A DNA stretch of 64,000 nt. It comes from an uncultured Phocaeicola sp. (GTDB lineage: Bacteria; Bacteroidota; Bacteroidia; Bacteroidales; Bacteroidaceae). The translations under genes were made by a program, and so were the position numbers. A model generated the notes under the pieces. That model saw nothing but the letters and a program-made list of their open reading frames with translations. It searched no databases and was not told where the DNA came from. Shown in pieces: positions 62,528 to 64,000 of this stretch; the stretch's first letter is position 1, and every line of letters begins with the position of its first letter. The stretch lies in NCBI GenBank assembly GCA_944321335.1, contig CALUKX010000001.1, positions 62,001 through 126,000 on the forward strand, given 5' to 3'.

Positions 62528-64000
62528 ATGAAAAATCGATTGTCTGTAAATAATTGGTGGGCAAAAGTTTCCTGTTTGATTGTAGCCTTGCCTATCACAT
62601 TTTGTTGTCAGAATATATTGGCATCAAATTTCGAAAATTCTCCTTTGCCGGAACACCCTACTCCCGACCGTTCAAAAATTCCGGCATTCCCTGGTGCCGA
62701 TGGAGCCGGTAAATATACAACCGGTGGTGCCGGAGGGAAGGTTCTGATTGTAAATTCTTTGAAAGATGACGGATCGGAAGGTACGCTCCGTTGGGCTATC
62801 CGCAAGAAAGGTCCCCGTACTATTGTTTTTGCAGTGAGTGGTATCATTGAATTGACCGAACCGTTGAAAATTCACAACGGTGATGTTACTATTGCCGGAC
62901 AGACTGCGCCGGGAGACGGTATCTGCCTGAAAAACTATACTTTCAATATTCAGGCGGATAATGTAATCGTTCGGTTTATCCGGTCGCGTATGGGGGCGGA
63001 TATCAAGAAAAAAGGGGATGATGCCATGAATGCGTATCAAAACCATCGGAATATCATTGTCGACCATTGTTCGATGAGCTGGAGTACCGATGAATGTGCT
63101 ACTTTTTATGACAACAGCAACTTTACGCTCCAATGGTGTATTATAAGTGAAAGCCTTGCTAATTCCATCCATGAAAAAGGTGCTCATGGATATGGCGGAA
63201 TTTGGGGAGGACAGACAGCTTCTTTCCATCATAATTTGGTGGCAAACCATACCAATCGTACTCCTCGTCTGTGTGGTAGCCGCTATACGGGAAAACCGGA
63301 GGAGGAAAAAGTGGAATTGTTCAATAATGTTATCTATAATTACGGCAATGACGGGGCTTATGCGGGTGAAGGAGGTAGTTATAATTTCTTGAATAATTAT
63401 TATAAACCGGGACCTTTTACTGCTACCAAGTCTTCCCACAAACGTTTGTTTACCGCTTATGCCGACGATGGTAAAAATAATAACAAGAAAGGGGTTCATG
63501 GTGTATTCTATTTCAATGGGAACTATATGGATCCGACGTGCCCGAACTTGAATACGAAACAGCGGCAAGCGATAATGAAGGTGAATAAAGATAATGCTGA
63601 GGGTTTGATTGTGAAGAATGAGTTCGCTCCGAAAAACGAACTTTTGTCGGAAAAACCTTTTGATATCGCTGAACATTCAAGCCTCCAACCGGCATGGGAT
63701 GCCTTTGATTCTGTCCTTCAATATGCCGGAGCTTCTTTCAAACGTGATGTATACGACCAAAGAATCGTTGATGAAACCCGTAAAGGTACGTATGAGTATG
63801 AAGGCAGTCATGGAAGTACATTGGGTATGATAGACCAACCGAATGATGTCGGTGGATGGCCGGAATATAAAATGGGTGATGTCCCTGCAGATACTGACAG
63901 TGATGGAATGCCTGATACATGGGAAATTGCCAATGGACTTAATCCTGATGATGCGACAGATCCGGTAAAGTATAATCTGAGTAAAGAATATACGAATTTG
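62528..64000 (+). CDS. Pectate lyase, PL1 family (copy 3, 3' end outside window)
   Basis: The ATG at 62528 opens a frame that stays open to the last base (491 codons). The N-terminus is a signal peptide (CLIVALPITFCCQNILA). It could be cut as a lipoprotein at the Cys pair or after ILA, since the lipobox is poor. The body is closest to copy 1: IPAFPGADGAGKYTTGGAGG, DDGSEGTLRWAI, IIVDHCSMSWSTDEC, HGYGGIWGG and RTPRLCGSR. The end reaches DTDSDGMPDTWEIANGLNP and NLSKEYTNL, so only about 15-25 residues are missing. It lacks the long linker of copies 1 and 2 and has its own promoter. Confidence 0.88.
   Translation, partial: MKNRLSVNNWWAKVSCLIVALPITFCCQNILASNFENSPLPEHPTPDRSKIPAFPGADGAGKYTTGGAGGKVLIVNSLKDDGSEGTLRWAIRKKGPRTIVFAVSGIIELTEPLKIHNGDVTIAGQTAPGDGICLKNYTFNIQADNVIVRFIRSRMGADIKKKGDDAMNAYQNHRNIIVDHCSMSWSTDECATFYDNSNFTLQWCIISESLANSIHEKGAHGYGGIWGGQTASFHHNLVANHTNRTPRLCGSRYTGKPEEEKVELFNNVIYNYGNDGAYAGEGGSYNFLNNYYKPGPFTATKSSHKRLFTAYADDGKNNNKKGVHGVFYFNGNYMDPTCPNLNTKQRQAIMKVNKDNAEGLIVKNEFAPKNELLSEKPFDIAEHSSLQPAWDAFDSVLQYAGASFKRDVYDQRIVDETRKGTYEYEGSHGSTLGMIDQPNDVGGWPEYKMGDVPADTDSDGMPDTWEIANGLNPDDATDPVKYNLSKEYTNL

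Noticed and set aside
62672..63676. Long antisense open frame (about 334 codons) opposite the third PL1 gene
   Set aside because: The + strand frame from 62528 encodes a complete PL1 pattern and is open to the window edge; the antisense product has no recognisable domain.
1..64000. Search for CRISPR arrays, insertion sequences, integrases, phage or toxin-antitoxin genes
   Set aside because: No regularly spaced repeats, transposase or recombinase motifs, or tRNA-flanked island ends were seen by eye.

Overview
The window reads as a chromosomal segment of a gut-type Bacteroidales, most likely Bacteroidaceae (Bacteroides or Phocaeicola). The grounds are two SusC/SusD pairs, Bacteroides-type promoters (TTTG or ATTG, about 20 nt, TAnnTTTG) in place of -35/-10 boxes, a MurF-alanine racemase fusion, an 11-gene NADH dehydrogenase operon with a nuoC-nuoD fusion and no nuoEFG, and a tmRNA without an encoded CCA. 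There are no rRNA genes, tRNA genes, insertion sequences, phage genes or CRISPR arrays. The species cannot be named from the sequence alone.

Layout. (1) 1-7.9 kb, + strand: the end of kdpC, a TorF-like outer-membrane protein, a trehalose-6-phosphate synthase/phosphatase fusion, a GH15 glucosidase, and a KdpD split into a sensor half and a histidine kinase. This looks like an osmotic-stress cassette combining K+ uptake with trehalose. (2) 8.0-8.9 kb: an EamA-type transporter. (3) 9.3-22.2 kb, + strand: a SusC/SusD pair with a surface lipoprotein, then a DUF4369 lipoprotein and a tandemly duplicated two-gene module. Each module has a polytopic membrane protein and a beta-propeller-like lipoprotein with a CXXCH motif. 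(4) 22.3-26.2 kb: a small unknown gene, a membrane-anchored TPR/HTH regulator, and a divergent cluster of small envelope proteins whose first gene carries an apparent frameshift in a T run. (5) 26.2-27.8 kb: tmRNA (ssrA) and mannose-6-phosphate isomerase. (6) 28-37.9 kb, - strand: nuoA-B-CD-H-I-J-K-L-M-N. (7) 38-45.3 kb: a small exported protein, trkA, dxs, then divergently a GSCFA protein and murF-alr. (8) 45.4-64 kb: a pectin/homogalacturonan utilisation locus. On the - strand it has a GatC-type EIIC, an exported KduI and a hexuronate MFS transporter. On the + strand it has a GH105-CE8 fusion, SusC/SusD, a FnIII/beta-helix lipoprotein and three PL1 pectate lyases, the last cut by the window edge.

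How the pectin locus may work (inference). Surface PL1 lyases cleave pectate, SusC/SusD import the oligosaccharides, and the CE8 and GH105 halves de-esterify them and release unsaturated galacturonate. An exported KduI isomerises the product in the periplasm, and the MFS permease and/or the orphan EIIC carry it inward. The signal peptide on KduI and the EIIC without PTS partners are the most unusual points there. The duplicated CXXCH/membrane-protein module beside the first SusCD is the best candidate for an undescribed system.
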